A program made the translations under genes and the position numbers. Below the pieces are notes generated by a model. That model ran no database searches. It saw only the letters and a program-made list of their open reading frames with translations, and was not told the origin of the DNA. Of a stretch of DNA of 64,000 nt, positions 35,583-43,832 are shown in pieces. Location of the stretch: positions 1,922,001-1,986,000 of the forward strand of contig NZ_JAFQ01000004.1 of assembly GCF_000526215.1 (NCBI RefSeq), given 5' to 3'. The DNA is from Nocardia sp. BMG51109 (GTDB taxonomy: Bacteria; Actinomycetota; Actinomycetes; Mycobacteriales; Mycobacteriaceae). Within the stretch, counting starts at the first letter, position 1. Each line of letters starts with the position of its first letter.

Positions 35583-35630
35583 GGGACGTTCGGGACGTTT
35601 GATCCGCAGCGTAACGTCCGCCAACGTCCC
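35583..35630. promoter_or_regulatory. Four-half-site operator between the XRE-DUF5919 gene and accessory genes
   Basis: Two direct copies of GGGACGTT (35583 and 35592) are followed by two inverted copies, AACGTCCG (35613) and AACGTCCC (35623). Spacing is 9 bases within the first pair and 10 within the second, and the whole has overall dyad symmetry. It starts 9 bases upstream of the XRE-DUF5919 start codon and precedes the rightward genes from 35774, so it could control both. Confidence 0.65.
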
Positions 35631-35773
35631 GGGCACGAGGTTCCGAAGAAATCGCGACGCGCGAACCATCGGGAGTACTACGTCACTCGCCCGGGATTTG
35701 TCCTGATTGGCAGGACATTTCGGGGAAAGCTTCCGGCGCGGGTGCCCTCACACCAGGAACACGAGGCGGAACC

Positions 35774-36148
35774 ATGGAACCAGACGCCACAACGCAAGGG
35801 CGGCTCGCAATTCGCTGCATCCGGCCAGACCTGACCGGCGCCCGCGACCGCGATGAACAGCAGATGACCGACACCGGCATACGGCTCGGCTACGCCGTCG
35901 ACGACACGGTGATCGCGCTCGATCCGACCTGGGAAGCGCCGCTGGTCACGATCCTGCGGGAGCTGCGCCGCACCGGCGCGGACGCGGTGATCGTGCCCGG
36001 CCTCAGCCACATCGACGGCATCGACGAAGTGATCCGCCTGCGGGCCAAGATCGTCACCGTCGCGGGCGGCGGCCTGGTGTTCGACCGCCTGAATCCCGCC
36101 GTCGAGGTGATCGGCCTCGGCCTCACCACGAGCGGCGGTGCAGCATGA
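35774..36148 (+). CDS. Accessory gene: resolvase-like/unknown protein
   Basis: The 124-residue protein is alpha/beta in pattern: IRCIRPDLTGARDRDEQQM, VIALDPTWEAPLVTILRELRRTGADAVIVPGLSHIDGID and KIVTVAGGGLVFDRLNPAV. The layout is reminiscent of the N-terminal fold of serine recombinases without a clear catalytic Ser, but I cannot name it. It opens a chain of overlapping genes; its stop overlaps the start of the next by four bases (ATGA). Confidence 0.6.
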   Translation: MEPDATTQGRLAIRCIRPDLTGARDRDEQQMTDTGIRLGYAVDDTVIALDPTWEAPLVTILRELRRTGADAVIVPGLSHIDGIDEVIRLRAKIVTVAGGGLVFDRLNPAVEVIGLGLTTSGGAA

Positions 36149-36393
36149 CCGGCCCGGTAGGCGGCCCCTGGATCTACGCATCGGCGTGCGCGGTGGCCGT
36201 CATGGACGGCGCGGGCAACCTGTCCCAGGTCGGATGCCCGTCACGGTTTTGCCATCCGGGCACGATGGTGCCGTTGGACGAGCACGGCCGGATCACCCGC
36301 CACAACGGGCTCGTGCCCGGCGACTGCCCGTTCATCGGCTACCGGGTCGTCATGGACCCCGGCGCCGTCTCCACCCCCAGGCGGCAGCGGTGA
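36145..36393 (+). CDS. Accessory gene: small Cys-containing protein
   Basis: The 82-residue protein has a Cys-rich centre (GCPSRFCHPG) and a later Cys (GDCPFIGYRVV). It has no membrane segment. It overlaps both neighbours by four bases or less, and its spacing implies translational coupling. Function is unknown; a metal-binding knuckle is possible. Confidence 0.5.
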   Translation: MTGPVGGPWIYASACAVAVMDGAGNLSQVGCPSRFCHPGTMVPLDEHGRITRHNGLVPGDCPFIGYRVVMDPGAVSTPRRQR

Positions 36394-36692
36394 CCGGCAA
36401 GGCTGTCGGGCTGCTGTGCCTGCCGCTCGTCGACGACGAGGACACCGCTCGGGCCGAACTCGAATTGCTGGCGAAGAAGCACGGACTCGACCTCGTCCAG
36501 ACCGTGGGGGCCTTCCCACGCACCGATCACTGGCTGTACATCCTCTTCGAGCGCATCCGCCACTACGACGCCGACGCCGTGGTGATGATCGCCGACCACA
36601 CCAACGGGTTGGGATCGGCGATCGCCGACCACGCCGACCTGATCACGCCCGACGCGGTGACCCCGCGCACCGGATCGAGGTGGTGGATGTGA
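36390..36692 (+). CDS. Accessory gene: resolvase-fold-like protein
   Basis: The 100-residue protein starts at GTG 36390, overlapping the previous stop. It has KAVGLLCLPLVDDEDTARAEL, then IRHYDADAVVMIADHTNGLG, and TPRTGSRWWM at the end, an arrangement like a short alpha/beta fold related to that of the 35774 gene. No catalytic Ser is obvious. It overlaps the next gene (GTG 36689). Confidence 0.5.
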   Translation: MTGKAVGLLCLPLVDDEDTARAELELLAKKHGLDLVQTVGAFPRTDHWLYILFERIRHYDADAVVMIADHTNGLGSAIADHADLITPDAVTPRTGSRWWM

Positions 36693-37024
36693 GTGCCACC
36701 GCCTGGGCGGCGGCCATCGTCATCCTGATCGGGGTCGCCGTGCTGGTGCTGATCCTCCACGCCGACCTCACCTATCCGCGTAGCGACCTGCCGATCGTGC
36801 AGTCCGCCCGCACCCTCGATCCGCATCCGCCGCAGCGGCGGTGGGACGACACGGTGTACGTGGTCCCCTACACGCACGCCGCGCCAGGACGGCCGCCGAC
36901 GATCCCGCAGGCGCACGCCATCATGCAGCAGCACGTCGACTGCCGGTCTGCCGACTGCGCACGGAAACGCGAGGCGCGGCGGGTGCTCGTCGAGGCCGGC
37001 CGGATGCGGCCGAGGGCGCGGTGA
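36689..37024 (+). CDS. Accessory gene: single-span membrane protein
   Basis: The 111-residue protein starts at GTG 36689 and has one N-terminal helix (WAAAIVILIGVAVLVLILH) followed by a cytoplasmic or extracellular tail with YVVPYTHAAPGRPPTIPQA and a CRSADCARKREAR motif with two Cys. It overlaps the next start (GTG 37021) by four bases. Function is unknown. Confidence 0.55.
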   Translation: MSATAWAAAIVILIGVAVLVLILHADLTYPRSDLPIVQSARTLDPHPPQRRWDDTVYVVPYTHAAPGRPPTIPQAHAIMQQHVDCRSADCARKREARRVLVEAGRMRPRAR

Positions 37025-37287
37025 GGCGGGGTGGCGGGCGGCGCCAGCAGCTCATCCTGCGCCTGCTCGCCGACGGCACACCACGCGACTGCGCCACCAT
37101 CGCCCGCGAGACCGATATCCCGCTCGTGGGCGTCCAGCAGGTCATCGGCCGGATGGAGAAACACCGGTGGGTGCGAGTAGCCGGACGCAACGACCGGTAC
37201 GGCGCGCGGCGCTGGCAGCTCACCAAGGGCGGGCACGCCGTCTGCGCCCAGCACGCCGGCGGTCCATCCGCGGAGATCGGGAAGTAA
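37021..37287 (+). CDS. Winged-helix DNA-binding protein (copy 1)
   Basis: The 88-residue protein starts at GTG 37021 and has a winged helix-turn-helix: RQQLILRLLADGTPRDCATIARETDIPLVGVQQVIGRMEKHRWVRVAG (seen in parts), with the wing near RRWQLTKGG. The next gene is a related copy. It probably regulates this accessory cluster. Confidence 0.6.
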   Translation: MRRGGGRRQQLILRLLADGTPRDCATIARETDIPLVGVQQVIGRMEKHRWVRVAGRNDRYGARRWQLTKGGHAVCAQHAGGPSAEIGK

Positions 37288-37292
37288 CCGCG

Positions 37293-37538
37293 GTGAGATG
37301 CGGCACCGGCAGACGGCAGCAGCAGATCCTGCAACTGCTCGCGGACGGGGCGCCCCGCGACTGCGGCGCCATCGGAGAGGACATCAAGCTCAGTCCGGAC
37401 CGGGTGCACACAACGATCGCGACGATGCGCGAACGCGGCTGGGTGGGCCAGGTCGGGCGGGCCCGGCATTGGCAGGCACAGGTATGGCGGATCACCACGG
37501 CCGGGCGGCGGCAGATCCCGCCACAGTGCAGCAAATGA
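37293..37538 (+). CDS. Winged-helix DNA-binding protein (copy 2)
   Basis: The 81-residue protein starts at GTG 37293 and matches the previous one in layout: GRRQQQILQLLADGAPRDCGAIGE, HTTIATMRERGWVGQVG and VWRITTAGRR. The two are clearly duplicates that have diverged in the recognition helix, so they probably bind different sites. Confidence 0.6.
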   Translation: MRCGTGRRQQQILQLLADGAPRDCGAIGEDIKLSPDRVHTTIATMRERGWVGQVGRARHWQAQVWRITTAGRRQIPPQCSK

Positions 37539-37662
37539 GCTTGGACCGAGCGAAGGGGGTAGCCACTAAATTGCTTGGGCTGCAACATGTTTCGGTTGCA
37601 CACGCAGTGACATCGATGAGATTCTGATCCCGTGCGATTCCCGCGCACAAGGGGGAAACACC

Positions 37663-38088
37663 ATGCGATTCAACGCCATTCTCGCCGCGACAGCGGCCGT
37701 CCTGACCGGAGCGGCAGCATCCATGACCGCCGCGCCGCCCGCGTCCGCCGATCCGTGGCCGGCATGCGACTTCGTGTTCTATGAGGGATTCCCGTACCTG
37801 AAGGAACCCGCGGCCGTGATCGTCGGCGGGTACACCGAATGCAGACCCGACCGGGAGCTGTATCGGTTCCACATCTCCCTCACCCTCGAATACCGGCGCG
37901 GTGGCCGCTGGATCGTCCAGGGCGCAGAGCAGAGCGACCAGATCCCACGACCGCGCGTCAACATCGCCACCTGGGCACCGTGCGAGAACGGAGCATGGCA
38001 GGGTGTCGCCGCCATGTGGGAGACTGCTCCCGACGGACGAACGCTCTCGCACAGCCGCACGTCCAGCCACGCAATCATCCAGTGCTGA
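37663..38088 (+). CDS. Secreted protein with signal peptide
   Basis: The 141-residue protein has a signal peptide: MRFNAILAATAAVLTGAAAS then TAAPPASADPWPAC, with likely cleavage after ASA (near residue 29). The mature part has four Cys (PACDFVF, YTECRPDR, WAPCENGAW and the final IIQC), probably two disulfides, and beta-rich sequence such as LYRFHISLTLEYRRGGRW. No homologous family is recognised. It is the only exported accessory protein of the element. Confidence 0.65.
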   Translation: MRFNAILAATAAVLTGAAASMTAAPPASADPWPACDFVFYEGFPYLKEPAAVIVGGYTECRPDRELYRFHISLTLEYRRGGRWIVQGAEQSDQIPRPRVNIATWAPCENGAWQGVAAMWETAPDGRTLSHSRTSSHAIIQC

Positions 38089-38099
38089 GGACAGCCACC

Positions 38100-38357
38100 A
38101 TGACACCGAGCCTGCGGTTCTGGATCGACAAGAACCTGCTCATACCCGCGAAAACGCTGCTGCGGCCACACCGCGGCCCCGGACGGTCCTGGGTTGTCCG
38201 GCGCGAACCTGGTTGGGGGTGGGCGGTGCGCCCGACCACCGGGGCCCGCCGGTTCCCGCTCATCACCCCGCCGACACACAGCACACGCAGTATCGCGCCC
38301 GGCGACCGCGACGCCGCCACCGACTGGGCGCTGGCACGGATGGGCATCGGCGGCTGA
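38100..38357 (+). CDS. Accessory gene: small basic hypothetical protein
   Basis: The 85-residue protein starts at ATG 38100, 11 bases after the previous stop. It has LRFWIDKNLLIPAKTLLRP, then WVVRREPGWGWAVRPTTGARR and a C-terminal helical segment DRDAATDWALARMGIGG. It is basic and Trp-rich. Function is unknown. It is the last rightward gene before the capsid remnant. Confidence 0.5.
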   Translation: MTPSLRFWIDKNLLIPAKTLLRPHRGPGRSWVVRREPGWGWAVRPTTGARRFPLITPPTHSTRSIAPGDRDAATDWALARMGIGG

Positions 38358-38399
38358 CGGTCGTCGTGTCATCCCCGGGTGCGCTGGATGTAGTTGCCG

Positions 38400-39209
38400 T
38401 CATCGGCTAACTCCGGACATGCGAAAACCGCCCCAGTCCTTGTGGGACCGGGGCGGTTTCGTTGCGTCGCGCGCACGGCGCGGGCGAGATTTCACCACCG
38501 CGACCTTGCGCTCGTACGCCCACGCGCCCTCGGGCTTGTAACCGCCGCCGGACGGCAGCACCACAGCGCCGGTCTCCGGGTCCGACGTCGGTGAGGCGGA
38601 GCTGGTCGCTTCCGCCACCGGTGCCGCGTTGTTGGTGTGGCTGGTCTGCGCCACGTACTCCACAGCGTCCGAGCCGGTGCGACGCACCGACACGAGATCG
38701 CGGATGGTCAGTTCCTTGCGGCCCAGCGGCTCGACGATGCCGGACTGCTCGTTGACCACGAACGCGCCGGCCGAAGTGTCCGAGCCGCCCACGAACAGGC
38801 CCTTGACGGCGATCGGGTCGGTCTGGAACCGCGACCGCTCGGGCACGTACCCGCCCTTGTACGGCGCGAGGGCGTTCTTGAACTCGATCGAGTCGACGAC
38901 CTGCAGGCCGAGGGACTTCACGCGCTCCCGGACCGGCGGGCGGCCCTGCGCGTCGACGTCGTCGACGGCGGGCTCCCCGATCTCCTGGGCCAGGCTCTTG
39001 GCCTCGTCGAGGATCTCCAGATCGCGCTTGGCGACCTTGATCTGCTCCAGCAGCTCGCCGCCCTTGGCCATCGCCTCGGTGTAGGTGCCCTGCTCGTCGG
39101 CGGTCATCTCCCGCGACTCGCTCTGCGCCTTCTCGGCGACCTCGCGAGCGCGGGTCACCTGCTCCTGCGCTGCCTTCTGCAGCTCGCCGAGCTTGGTCTT
39201 GGTCATCAT
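38400..39209 (-). CDS. HK97-type major capsid protein, C-terminally truncated
   Basis: The 269-residue frame has an N-terminal delta/scaffold-like coiled coil (residues 1-100, rich in AREVAEKAQSESRE) and the start of an HK97-fold capsid (about 110-240): VKGLFVGGSDTSAGAFV, LTIRDLVSVRRTGSDAVEYV and PEGAWAYERKVAVVK. Normally this family continues for another 150 or so residues (A and P domains). Here the match ends at AVVK, and about 30 unrelated residues (SRPRRARDATKPP) run through a terminator hairpin. The gene is broken and cannot encode a complete capsid. Confidence 0.8.
   Translation of the reverse strand: MMTKTKLGELQKAAQEQVTRAREVAEKAQSESREMTADEQGTYTEAMAKGGELLEQIKVAKRDLEILDEAKSLAQEIGEPAVDDVDAQGRPPVRERVKSLGLQVVDSIEFKNALAPYKGGYVPERSRFQTDPIAVKGLFVGGSDTSAGAFVVNEQSGIVEPLGRKELTIRDLVSVRRTGSDAVEYVAQTSHTNNAAPVAEATSSASPTSDPETGAVVLPSGGGYKPEGAWAYERKVAVVKSRPRRARDATKPPRSHKDWGGFRMSGVSR
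38422..38461. terminator. Terminator hairpin inside the 3' end of the capsid frame
   Basis: CGAAAACCGCCCCAGTCC and GGGACCGGGGCGGTTTCG form a strong stem with a TTGT loop, followed in either direction by T/A-rich ends. It can stop both the rightward accessory genes and the leftward head genes. It lies within the last codons of the truncated capsid frame. Confidence 0.75.
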
Positions 39210-39236
39210 GATGGGTTCCTCCTGGTCGTTGAATGG

Positions 39237-40025
39237 CTATGCGCTGCACTCGATTTCGAATGCGAGCGCATCCAAGGACGCCAGGGAGACGACCGGATTC
39301 GGCGTGGTCTGACCGGCGGAAGTCTGGCCGGACTTCCTCGGGGACGGTTCCTTACCGCTGGTCTGTTCCTGCTCGTCGTCGTTGCTCTCGCCCACTGCGG
39401 CGAGAACGGAATCGAGGGCCTCGGCGGCTTCCTCGAGCTGTGACTTCACATCACGGATCGCGTTCTCGTTCTTCGCGCTCAGCACGCGCCCGGCCTTCGC
39501 CCGCAGCCCGGCGGCGGCCGTCTTCACCGCGAGGATCTCCGTCTCCTGGTTCGCGCCGATCGGCACGATGGAAACCTCGAACAGATCCAGCTTGATCAGC
39601 GAGTAGTAGGCGTCCCGGTAGGTCTTGTCCTCGCCGACCGGCTCGACCCACTCCCCCTCGACGATGCTGTACGCGAAGCTCATCTGGTTCACGCGCCCCG
39701 ATTTCAGCAGCCGATACACCTGCGCCGACTTCGGCGACTGCATGTCCAGCTGCCCGTGCACCTTCAGACCGTGATCGTCCTCGGTTGCTTCGACGACATG
39801 CCCGAGGTTGAAATCCGGGTCCGCGGTGTTGTGCCCCCACAGCAGCGGGATCGGGTTGTCCTTCGCCGTCCAGGCTTCGAGGGTGTCGGTGAACGCGCCC
39901 TGCTGAACCACGTCGCCGTAGGAGTCCTTGTTGCCGAACACCGAGGCGTAGGCGATGAACTCGCCCTCCGCGAGCCCGGATTCCGGCCCGGCCTTGATCT
40001 TCACGGCGCACGACTTCGTGTTCAC
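39237..40025 (-). CDS. HK97-type prohead protease
   Basis: The 262-residue protein starts at GTG 40025. Its catalytic domain (residues 1-170) shows the substrate-facing IPLLWGHNTADPDFNLG with the catalytic His, and NQMSFAYSIVEGEW with the catalytic Ser. The strand LFEVSIVPIGANQETEIL is typical of the family. The C-terminal 90 residues are coiled-coil and Glu/Asp-rich and may be cleaved off or act as scaffold. It lies between portal and capsid genes, as is usual, and overlaps the portal stop by four bases (GTGA). Confidence 0.88.
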   Translation of the reverse strand: MNTKSCAVKIKAGPESGLAEGEFIAYASVFGNKDSYGDVVQQGAFTDTLEAWTAKDNPIPLLWGHNTADPDFNLGHVVEATEDDHGLKVHGQLDMQSPKSAQVYRLLKSGRVNQMSFAYSIVEGEWVEPVGEDKTYRDAYYSLIKLDLFEVSIVPIGANQETEILAVKTAAAGLRAKAGRVLSAKNENAIRDVKSQLEEAAEALDSVLAAVGESNDDEQEQTSGKEPSPRKSGQTSAGQTTPNPVVSLASLDALAFEIECSA

Positions 40026-41290
40026 GGTGCGTCCTCCTGGTCCTCGTCTTCGGGCTCGTCGGCGCCCTGTTCCTCGTCAGCGGGCTCGGCAGGCACGGGC
40101 TCGTCATCGCCGTTCTGGGTGATGTTGAGGGGCCGGATCAGTTCGTCGCCGCCCTCGATCGGCGGCCGGTTGTCCAGGGCGCGAGCCTCGTTGACGGTCA
40201 TCCACGGGCCACCGACCGCGGTCTGCATCTGTGCGGCGCGTTCCTCGAACGAACCGGTGAGCTTCTCCCGCAAGTTGAACTCGACGTAGACGCGCTCACT
40301 GCCGGCGGTCAGATCCGGGATGAGCTGGAGTGCGAACTCCTCGGCCAGCATCGCCAGCCACGGCCCCAGCGTGTCCTGGTACAGCATCTTGTGCTGCTCG
40401 GTGATGTTGGAAAATGTTGCGTGGTCGAGGATTCCGATCATCGGAGGCGGGATGAAGTACGCGGCGGCGACCTCTTCCCGGCTGAGCTTGCGCACCTCGA
40501 GGTACTGGAGTTCCTTCGCGTTCTGGCTGGCGCCTTCGAATGTCATGCCATCCTCGAGGATCGGCGTGCCACCCACCTCGGGGCCGTTGCCGGTGTACTG
40601 CGACTGCCACGCCTTACGGAATCGTTCCCGGGCGGTGTCCGACCACTGCGGCGCTTCGGCTGGCCGCTGCAGGTAGCCCGACACCCGGGCGCCGTTGCGC
40701 AGCACCTGCTCCCGCATCCGGGTGGCCGCGAACTCCTCGGCGAGGGTCTGGCGTAGCGCTTCGATCGGCGAGGTGCCGAAGTCGTCGGTGCCGGAGTAGC
40801 CGCGGAAGTAGACGATCTGGTCGGCGGGGATCTCGCGCTTACCCTTGGAGGCCGACACCTCGAACTTGTCGGGGGTCAGCCAATTGTCTCCCTTGGGAGA
40901 CACCAGAGGCGGGGGCAGCCGGACCAGGCCGTTGCCTGCGGCGGTGCGAGTCTTCCACCAGTACGCGCGGTCGAAGATCGCGTAGTCGTGCACGAGCGCG
41001 TCCATCAGCCGGTATCGCGTCGTCCACGGGTTCGGCTGCTCGAACAGCTGGGCGACAGGGTGTTCGAGCAGCCGCCGCCGGTCGGTGTCGCCCGCCCGGT
41101 CGAAGACGTGGACACCGAGCTGAGCGATGTTGCGCGCCAGGAACGACACCCACGTGCGCACGGCCGGCTGCGTGCGCCACAGCTCGTAGTAGTCGATGGT
41201 GCGACCGTCGGAGATCGTCATCCGCGGCAATGTGGGCTGCCCCGGCCGCGACAGCGACCGAATAGCGCCGTCGCTCACAACGAACGCCAT
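40022..41290 (-). CDS. Phage portal protein (HK97 family)
   Basis: The 422-residue protein starts at ATG 41290, overlapping the previous stop by one codon. It has the portal signatures YYELWRTQPAVRTWVSFLARNIAQL near the N-terminus, PLVSPKGDNW, IVYFRGYSGTDDFGTSPIEALR, and the C-terminal crown region. The final 25 residues are acidic. It forms the dodecameric entry ring for DNA. No connector genes follow, since protease and capsid come next. Confidence 0.9.
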   Translation of the reverse strand: MAFVVSDGAIRSLSRPGQPTLPRMTISDGRTIDYYELWRTQPAVRTWVSFLARNIAQLGVHVFDRAGDTDRRRLLEHPVAQLFEQPNPWTTRYRLMDALVHDYAIFDRAYWWKTRTAAGNGLVRLPPPLVSPKGDNWLTPDKFEVSASKGKREIPADQIVYFRGYSGTDDFGTSPIEALRQTLAEEFAATRMREQVLRNGARVSGYLQRPAEAPQWSDTARERFRKAWQSQYTGNGPEVGGTPILEDGMTFEGASQNAKELQYLEVRKLSREEVAAAYFIPPPMIGILDHATFSNITEQHKMLYQDTLGPWLAMLAEEFALQLIPDLTAGSERVYVEFNLREKLTGSFEERAAQMQTAVGGPWMTVNEARALDNRPPIEGGDELIRPLNITQNGDDEPVPAEPADEEQGADEPEDEDQEDAP

Positions 41291-41490
41291 CAAAGCGCCT
41301 GGATGTAGTCGACATGGGACTTCTCCACCAGCACCTCGCCGTCGGCCGGCGCCTGCTGGTCGCCCTCGTGCACTGTGGCATCCCGCAGCACGTAGAAAGG
41401 GCCGCGCCACTTCGTGATGACGCCCGCGATAGCGCGGCCGGTGCGCAGATTCACCACCACCCGGCGGTGTGCCACGTAGCCGTAGCCCAT
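41290..41490 (-). CDS. Small phage head-module protein, unknown function
   Basis: The 66-residue protein (ATG 41490; 41505 would overlap the terminase gene) has a beta-rich pattern, MGYGYVAHRRVVVNLRTGRAIAGV, then FYVLRDATVHEG and EVLVEKSHVDYIQAL. It lies between large terminase and portal and is coupled to both. Similar short ORFs occur at this place in actinophages, without known role. Confidence 0.6.
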   Translation of the reverse strand: MGYGYVAHRRVVVNLRTGRAIAGVITKWRGPFYVLRDATVHEGDQQAPADGEVLVEKSHVDYIQAL

Positions 41491-41501
41491 TCGGCCCCTC
41501 C

Positions 41502-43250
41502 TCACACGACCATCAGGTCGTCGGTCTCGTAAGCGCTGCGCTGTTCGGGCCCGGCGTCGATCGCACGGGCGAGTGCCATGATCAAGGCCGCGACGGGGTC
41601 GATCTTGTCGGCGGCATTCGCCTTATCCGGCTTCACGTTTCCGGCCGGGTCCATCGCCACCGCGAAGTTGTCCACAGTCCAGCGCACCGCCGGATTGCCG
41701 CCGTGCCGCAGGATCGGCGTCTCCTCGGTGCCGAGGTTGATCAGCCGCTGGAGTTCCTTGGTCGGCGACGACAGCGAGGCGTAGCCCTGCCCGATCGTCA
41801 CCATCGGCGCGCCCTCGGCGGTCAGGTTGTTGACCAGCTGAGTCGAGTTCCATCGGTCGTAGGCGATCTCGGCTACGTCGAACAGCTCGGCGTCGCGCAG
41901 GATCGCGGTCTGGATGAAGTCGTAGTCGGCGACGTTGCCGGGCGTCGCGACCAAGACGCCGGACCGTACCCAGGCGGTCGCCGCGCCGGCGGTCCGCTTG
42001 TCGAGGGCCGCGATGTTGTCCTCAGGTGTCCACAGCCTCCACAGCAGGTCATAGCCGCCGCGCGCCTCGTCCGGGAACACCCAGCACAGGGCGCAGAGGT
42101 CGCTCGTCGAGGCCAGATCCAGTCCGCCGTAGCACTTCCGGCCATGCAGCCGCAGCTCGTCCACGATCGAGGCGTTGCGATCCCACGCGTCGATGTCGAG
42201 GTACTTCGTCGTCTGCTTCGTGCGGATGCCGAGGTGCAGCCGCAGGTAGCTGGCGAGGTCCGCCGGTGACTGCTGGGCCTTCACCGCGGCCTGCCGCAGG
42301 AACGCCCGCGTCGGAGAGATCCCGAATCCGGGGTTCGCCGACCGCTGCGTGTCCTCGGCGAACGGGTCCGCCTTCGGGTCCGCCGCCCAGATCACGCCGA
42401 AGGTGGTTTCGTCCTTCAACGCGCTGCGGGCCAGCTGCTCGACGAGCGTCCGCTTCCGGTCGTAGGTGGTCTCTTTCCGGCTCGCGTCCGCCGTCGTGAT
42501 GAACATGATCAACGGCTGCGTCCGGGAACCGGTACCGGTCTCGATCGCCTCGACCAGGTCATTGGTCTTGTGCAGGTGCAACTCGTCCACGATGCCGCCG
42601 TGCAGGTCGGCGCCGTGCTGAGCATCACCCGCGTTCGCGACCGGCTGGAAGTAGCTGCCAGTGCGGTTGTGGACGATCTTCGCCTTGTAGGCGGTCGTGT
42701 GCTTACGCAGCGCAGGCGACTGCTCGGCTAGCTGCTTCACCGGAGCGAACACGAACTGCGCCTGCTCCAGCCGCGTCGCCGCGGTGATCACCTGCGCGCC
42801 CTCTTCGCCGTCAGCACAGGTCAGGTAGATGCCGATGCCGCCGGACAGCGTGCTCTTACCGTTCTTGCGCGGCACGTCCACGTACAGGGTGCGGATGATT
42901 CGTACGTACACCCCGAAGTCCTCATCGAGGCGGATCCACCCGAATGTCGGCGCCAGGATGTAGGCCACCTGCCACGGATCCGGCACCAGCGGCTGGCCGG
43001 CGAGACGCCCCTTCGTGTGTCGCAGAGCCCGGAAGGTGGTGAGCACCTTGTCCACCCGATCCGGGTCGAACCGGGCTCCCGGCACGTCGCGCGGCTCCGG
43101 CGTCTTCCACCGCGGCGGGCAGTCCGGCAACGGGATGCCACGGCTGAGTAGGTACCAGGCGACCTCGGGGGACAGCTTCAGCCGGTCGAGTTCATCCTCG
43201 TTCGGCAGCTCGATGCCGTGCGGGCTCGGACTATTCGAACGGGTTGCCAT
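41502..43250 (-). CDS. Phage terminase large subunit
   Basis: The 582-residue DNA-packaging motor has an ATPase domain with Walker A-type DVPRKNGKST (about residue 130) and Walker B GGIVDELHLH (about residue 220), a coupling motif FITTADASRKE, and a nuclease domain with acidic residues in YGGLDLASTSD and AYDRWNS. The start is ATG 43250, 20 bases inside the small terminase gene. It is of the phage terminase-like type seen in HK97-like siphophages. Confidence 0.9.
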   Translation of the reverse strand: MATRSNSPSPHGIELPNEDELDRLKLSPEVAWYLLSRGIPLPDCPPRWKTPEPRDVPGARFDPDRVDKVLTTFRALRHTKGRLAGQPLVPDPWQVAYILAPTFGWIRLDEDFGVYVRIIRTLYVDVPRKNGKSTLSGGIGIYLTCADGEEGAQVITAATRLEQAQFVFAPVKQLAEQSPALRKHTTAYKAKIVHNRTGSYFQPVANAGDAQHGADLHGGIVDELHLHKTNDLVEAIETGTGSRTQPLIMFITTADASRKETTYDRKRTLVEQLARSALKDETTFGVIWAADPKADPFAEDTQRSANPGFGISPTRAFLRQAAVKAQQSPADLASYLRLHLGIRTKQTTKYLDIDAWDRNASIVDELRLHGRKCYGGLDLASTSDLCALCWVFPDEARGGYDLLWRLWTPEDNIAALDKRTAGAATAWVRSGVLVATPGNVADYDFIQTAILRDAELFDVAEIAYDRWNSTQLVNNLTAEGAPMVTIGQGYASLSSPTKELQRLINLGTEETPILRHGGNPAVRWTVDNFAVAMDPAGNVKPDKANAADKIDPVAALIMALARAIDAGPEQRSAYETDDLMVV

Positions 43251-43713
43251 CGTCGCCGCCACCATCGGGGGTGCGGGCGAGCTTGCTCTCCGCCGACGGC
43301 GTCAGTCCGAACTCCTGCGCCAGGCCGCGCAGCTGGACCGCCGCCGTCTCCGCGACGGCCACGGCCGGATTCTTCGCCGTCCACTCCGACTCGGTGCCAT
43401 CCTTGCGGATCGTGCGGTTCGTAATCGTGAATCCGTTCGCGTGCACGTCCTTCGTCGCCTCGACGAACCGTGCCCAGGTCTCGCAGTAGACCGTCAGCGC
43501 GGCCCTGTCCTCCTCCTTGAGGAGATCCAGCCGGGACAGGCCCGGGACGATCCGCTTCCATTCGGCCTTCGCCTCCCGCGACAGCCACGTCGGGGGCTTC
43601 GGAGGGATCCGACGGAACGCCGGCGGCGGCTCGACTACGCGGCCACCCGAATCGCGGCCCTCCGAGCGTCCACCGATCAACCGCAGCGAGGCGGGGGCAG
43701 CTGTGCGACCCAT
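43231..43713 (-). CDS. Phage terminase small subunit, P27 family
   Basis: The 160-residue protein is a P27-type small terminase: MGRTAAPASLRLIGGR, the Pro-rich IPPKPPTWLSREAKAEWKRI, LTVYCETWARFVEA and ending GLTPSAESKLART. It recognises DNA for packaging. It overlaps the large subunit by 20 bases and lies directly before it, the usual order. Confidence 0.88.
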   Translation of the reverse strand: MGRTAAPASLRLIGGRSEGRDSGGRVVEPPPAFRRIPPKPPTWLSREAKAEWKRIVPGLSRLDLLKEEDRAALTVYCETWARFVEATKDVHANGFTITNRTIRKDGTESEWTAKNPAVAVAETAAVQLRGLAQEFGLTPSAESKLARTPDGGGDDGNPFE

Positions 43714-43832
43714 GAAAACCCCCTGACCTCGAGATTCTGAGCGGAGAGCAAGAAGGCTACCGCGGCGTGGTCCTATAACCGCAGGTCAGAGACTTGCACC
43801 CCCTTACCCCCCTGAACTGCGGTTTTGCAGTG

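Noticed and set aside
38400..39249. Second frame across the capsid gene as an overlapping protein
   Set aside because: It is an Arg/Gly-rich shadow in the +1 frame and has no start context.
41290..41410. Longer portal start at 41410
   Set aside because: The added 40 residues are Arg/Gly/Ala-rich and overlap the small gene between terminase and portal; ATG 41290 is coupled to that gene's stop.
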